NCBI GenBank assembly: GCA_023420795.1
Contig: JAEZVM010000299.1
Span: 1 to 7,599, forward strand
Length of the DNA stretch: 7,599 nt
Reading direction: 5' to 3'
Origin: Pseudomonadota bacterium
GTDB lineage: Bacteria; Pseudomonadota; Gammaproteobacteria; Burkholderiales; Burkholderiaceae_D
A program made the translations under genes and the position numbers. Below, piece after piece: positions 6,049 to 7,599 of this stretch. Position 1 is the stretch's first letter. Each line of letters opens with the position of its first letter. Below the pieces are notes generated by a model. It was given only the letters and a program-made list of their open reading frames with translations, was not told where the DNA came from and searched no databases.

Positions 6049-6858
6049 ATGCATTCGCCTTCCGCCTTGCCAACAAGCATGGTTGCAGCCGCCGTCCATC
6101 AGCTGCGGCTGTTCTTCATCGCCTTGCAGTTCTTCACGCGCCTGCCGATTCCGCGCTGGGTGGGTTTTGAGGAAAGCTGGCTGCATCAGGCAAGTCGTTA
6201 CTTTCCTGCGGTTGGATTTGTGGTGGGCGTGATCGCCTCTGCGGTATATGCGCTTGCCGTATTGTGGTGGCCGCCGGCTGTTGCTGTCCTGCTGTCCACG
6301 ATTGCATGCATCTATCTGACAGGCGCGTTTCACGAGGATGGATTTGCCGACACCTGTGATGGTTTGGGAGGCGGCGTGACGCGGCAGCGCGTGCTGGAAA
6401 TCATGACCGATTCGCGCATCGGCGCATATGGGGCGATCGGTATCGGCCTGCTGCTGGCACTGAAGTGCGCGACCCTATCGTTCATGCCGCCACAAGCCGC
6501 AATCGCGTCCCTGGTGATTGCGCACCCGCTGTCGCGTCTCGCCGCGGCAGCGCTGATCTGGCGGCTCGACTATGCCAAGTCGGAAGGGAAGTCCAAGCCG
6601 CTTGCGCAGAGGATGTCGAACCGGGAGTTCGCGATTGCCTCACTCATTGTTCTCCTTGTGCTGGCGGCCATGCTCTTGATGGGTTGGCTATCCTGGCGCA
6701 CAGCCGCCGCAGGCATCGTAGCCGTACTGGTAGCCGCATGGTGGCTTGCTCGCAAGTTCGTGCGGCGAATCGGTGGATACACGGGAGACTGTCTCGGAGC
6801 GGTGCAGCAGGTTGCCGAGATGGTGTTCTATCTCGTCGTGCTGGCGAACGTCGGCTGA
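6049..6858 (+). CDS. cobS: Adenosylcobinamide-GDP ribazoletransferase (cobalamin synthase)
   Basis: CobS is an inner-membrane enzyme that joins adenosylcobinamide-GDP to alpha-ribazole (or its phosphate), closing the nucleotide loop of the coenzyme. The 269-residue protein has the family signature: FFIALQFFTRLPIP near residues 22-35, the acidic HEDGFADTCDGLGGG motif (H95, E96, D97, D101, D104) proposed to bind metal and substrate, and DSRIGAYG (121-128). Several hydrophobic stretches fit a multi-pass membrane protein, roughly 52-75, 77-93, 124-148, 150-165 and 200-235, with a last one near the C-terminus. The start at 6049 comes 5 nt after the cobT stop; upstream in-frame codons would overlap cobT and lack support. 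An ATG at residue 11 is a less likely alternative. The next gene begins 3 nt after its stop. Confidence 0.95.
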   Translation: MHSPSALPTSMVAAAVHQLRLFFIALQFFTRLPIPRWVGFEESWLHQASRYFPAVGFVVGVIASAVYALAVLWWPPAVAVLLSTIACIYLTGAFHEDGFADTCDGLGGGVTRQRVLEIMTDSRIGAYGAIGIGLLLALKCATLSFMPPQAAIASLVIAHPLSRLAAAALIWRLDYAKSEGKSKPLAQRMSNREFAIASLIVLLVLAAMLLMGWLSWRTAAAGIVAVLVAAWWLARKFVRRIGGYTGDCLGAVQQVAEMVFYLVVLANVG

Positions 6859-6861
6859 AGC

Positions 6862-7416
6862 ATGCGCCTTTACCTTGTCCGCCATGCACGCCCTGCGGTG
6901 GACGACGGCGTGTGCTATGGCAGTACTGATCTGCCGGTGCCGCCGTACGAGCAGCAGGAAGCACTGGAGAAGCTGATTTCCGCACTGCCTGTGCGCGTGC
7001 CAATCTTTTCCAGCCCATTGCAGCGCTGCCGGATATTAGCTTCGACGTTGGCGAATGCTCTGGATGCAGGTGAGGTAATCCTTGATTCGCGACTGGCAGA
7101 GATGCATTTCGGCGCATGGGAAATGCGTGCGTGGGATGCCATCGCCCGTCGCGAGATTGACGAGTGGGCTGCAAATCTTCTTGAGTATCGACCGGGCGGA
7201 GGCGAGACGGTGCTCGAAGTGGCGCAACGTGTTCGCGCATTCTATGAGGATCTGTGCTCGCGGCAATGGGGAAGTGCCATCCTTGTATGTCATGCAGGCA
7301 CGATACGCATGCTGCTAGCCAGCCAGTATTCCGCATCAGTAGATGAGATGGCGCTGAAGGCTGCACGGACGCCGCATCGGATCGGGTATGGCGAAGCAAT
7401 CACTGTTGATTGCTAA
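6862..7416 (+). CDS. cobC: Histidine phosphatase, probable alpha-ribazole phosphatase
   Basis: This 184-residue protein belongs to the phosphoglycerate-mutase-like histidine phosphatases. It opens with LVRHARP (phospho-acceptor H8, R7), has FSSPLQRCR (R55) for phosphate binding, LAEMHFGAWE with the likely acid/base E80, a PGGGET motif, and the second histidine H144 in VCHAGTIR. CobC-type enzymes remove the 5'-phosphate from alpha-ribazole phosphate or from adenosylcobalamin phosphate at the end of nucleotide-loop assembly. Family motifs alone do not separate CobC from other small phosphatases, but position does: it starts 3 nt after cobS in the same riboswitch-controlled operon. Length agrees with known CobC proteins (about 200). 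The start gives the standard N-terminus MRLYLVRH. It is last in the operon; a second riboswitch begins about 70 nt later. Confidence 0.9.
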   Translation: MRLYLVRHARPAVDDGVCYGSTDLPVPPYEQQEALEKLISALPVRVPIFSSPLQRCRILASTLANALDAGEVILDSRLAEMHFGAWEMRAWDAIARREIDEWAANLLEYRPGGGETVLEVAQRVRAFYEDLCSRQWGSAILVCHAGTIRMLLASQYSASVDEMALKAARTPHRIGYGEAITVDC

Positions 7417-7451
7417 TTGAATAACGCTGTCAAAATGCCCGCTCTTAAATG

Positions 7452-7480
7452 TTGTCGCAACGAGCAGCAAGTCTTACAAT
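7452..7480 (+). promoter_or_regulatory. Sigma70 promoter for the second riboswitch
   Basis: TTGTCG (7452-7457, four of six to consensus) and TACAAT (7475-7480, five of six) are 17 nt apart, with a predicted start near 7487. The -35 box falls inside a small hairpin, GTTG-TCG-CAAC (7451-7461). The placement relative to the aptamer is identical to the cobTSC promoter. Confidence 0.65.
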
Positions 7481-7486
7481 ACGCGG

Positions 7487-7599
7487 GTTTTGGTGCCCGC
7501 CCGCATGTTCATGCGTGCAGTTAAACGGGAAACACGGCGCTTCTCAGCAAGCCAACGTGTGCTGCCCCCGCAACGGTAAACAAGCGTCCTGCCAATGTG
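7487..7599 (+). promoter_or_regulatory. Second cobalamin riboswitch, cut by the window end
   Basis: TTTTGGTGCCCGC, GCAGTTAAACGGGAAACAC (7517-7535) and GCTGCCCCCGCAACGGTAA (7561-7579) are the first half of a cobalamin aptamer. The window ends just before the expected GGGAAGG and B12-box blocks, so completeness cannot be judged. The stem CGCAT-GTTC-ATGCG (7502-7515) matches the one in the first riboswitch. The controlled gene lies to the right of the window; usual targets are a TonB-dependent B12 receptor (btuB), an ABC importer or further cob genes, but none is visible. Confidence 0.92.

Noticed and set aside
6644..7399. A 251-codon minus-strand frame opposite cobS and cobC
   Set aside because: It is a shadow of two genes with clear motifs and has no start signal or recognisable domain.

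Overview
The window reads as chromosomal DNA of a GC-rich betaproteobacterium, most likely Burkholderiales (an Oxalobacteraceae-like relative is my guess). The basis is protein style (a CheZ with the proteobacterial active-site motif, a cobT-cobS-cobC order, an FAH hydrolase of the type common in Burkholderiales) and compact gene packing. No phage, transposase, CRISPR array, tRNA or rRNA is visible.

Layout. (1) 1-801, plus strand: the 3' end of a fumarylacetoacetate-hydrolase-family gene, followed 15 nt later by a VOC-fold (glyoxalase/extradiol dioxygenase-like) gene with a strong Shine-Dalgarno; the pair suggests aromatic or amino-acid catabolism. (2) 802-943: a convergent gap filled by a perfect 29-bp inverted repeat made from a REP-like dispersed repeat. 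(3) 944-3474, minus strand: cheZ and a CheA-type kinase, translationally coupled by TGATG, with a plausible sigma70 promoter at 3576-3604. No cheY, cheW, receptor or flagellar gene lies beside them. (4) 3700-4548, minus strand: an alpha/beta hydrolase with an arylformamidase-like HGGWW motif. (5) 4669-7416, plus strand: a promoter, a complete cobalamin riboswitch, then cobT, cobS and a cobC-like phosphatase with gaps of only 5 and 3 nt. (6) 7452-7599: a second promoter plus cobalamin riboswitch, cut by the window end and aligning without gaps to the first one.

How the parts work together. cobT makes alpha-ribazole phosphate from the lower-ligand base, cobS joins it to adenosylcobinamide-GDP, and cobC removes the phosphate; together they form the nucleotide-loop assembly branch of cobalamin synthesis. 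The upstream riboswitch should shut the operon down when cobalamin is plentiful. The second riboswitch implies that another B12-controlled gene (transporter or further cob gene) starts just beyond the right edge. The cheZ-cheA pair encodes a CheY-P phosphatase and a CheY kinase whose CheY and receptors must be encoded elsewhere.

The most notable observations are the pair of promoter-riboswitch modules around cobTSC, the isolated cheZ-cheA operon whose CheA seems to lack a P2 domain, and the nested-hairpin repeat at 842-916. None is proven to be a new system; all are explained to a large degree by known families.
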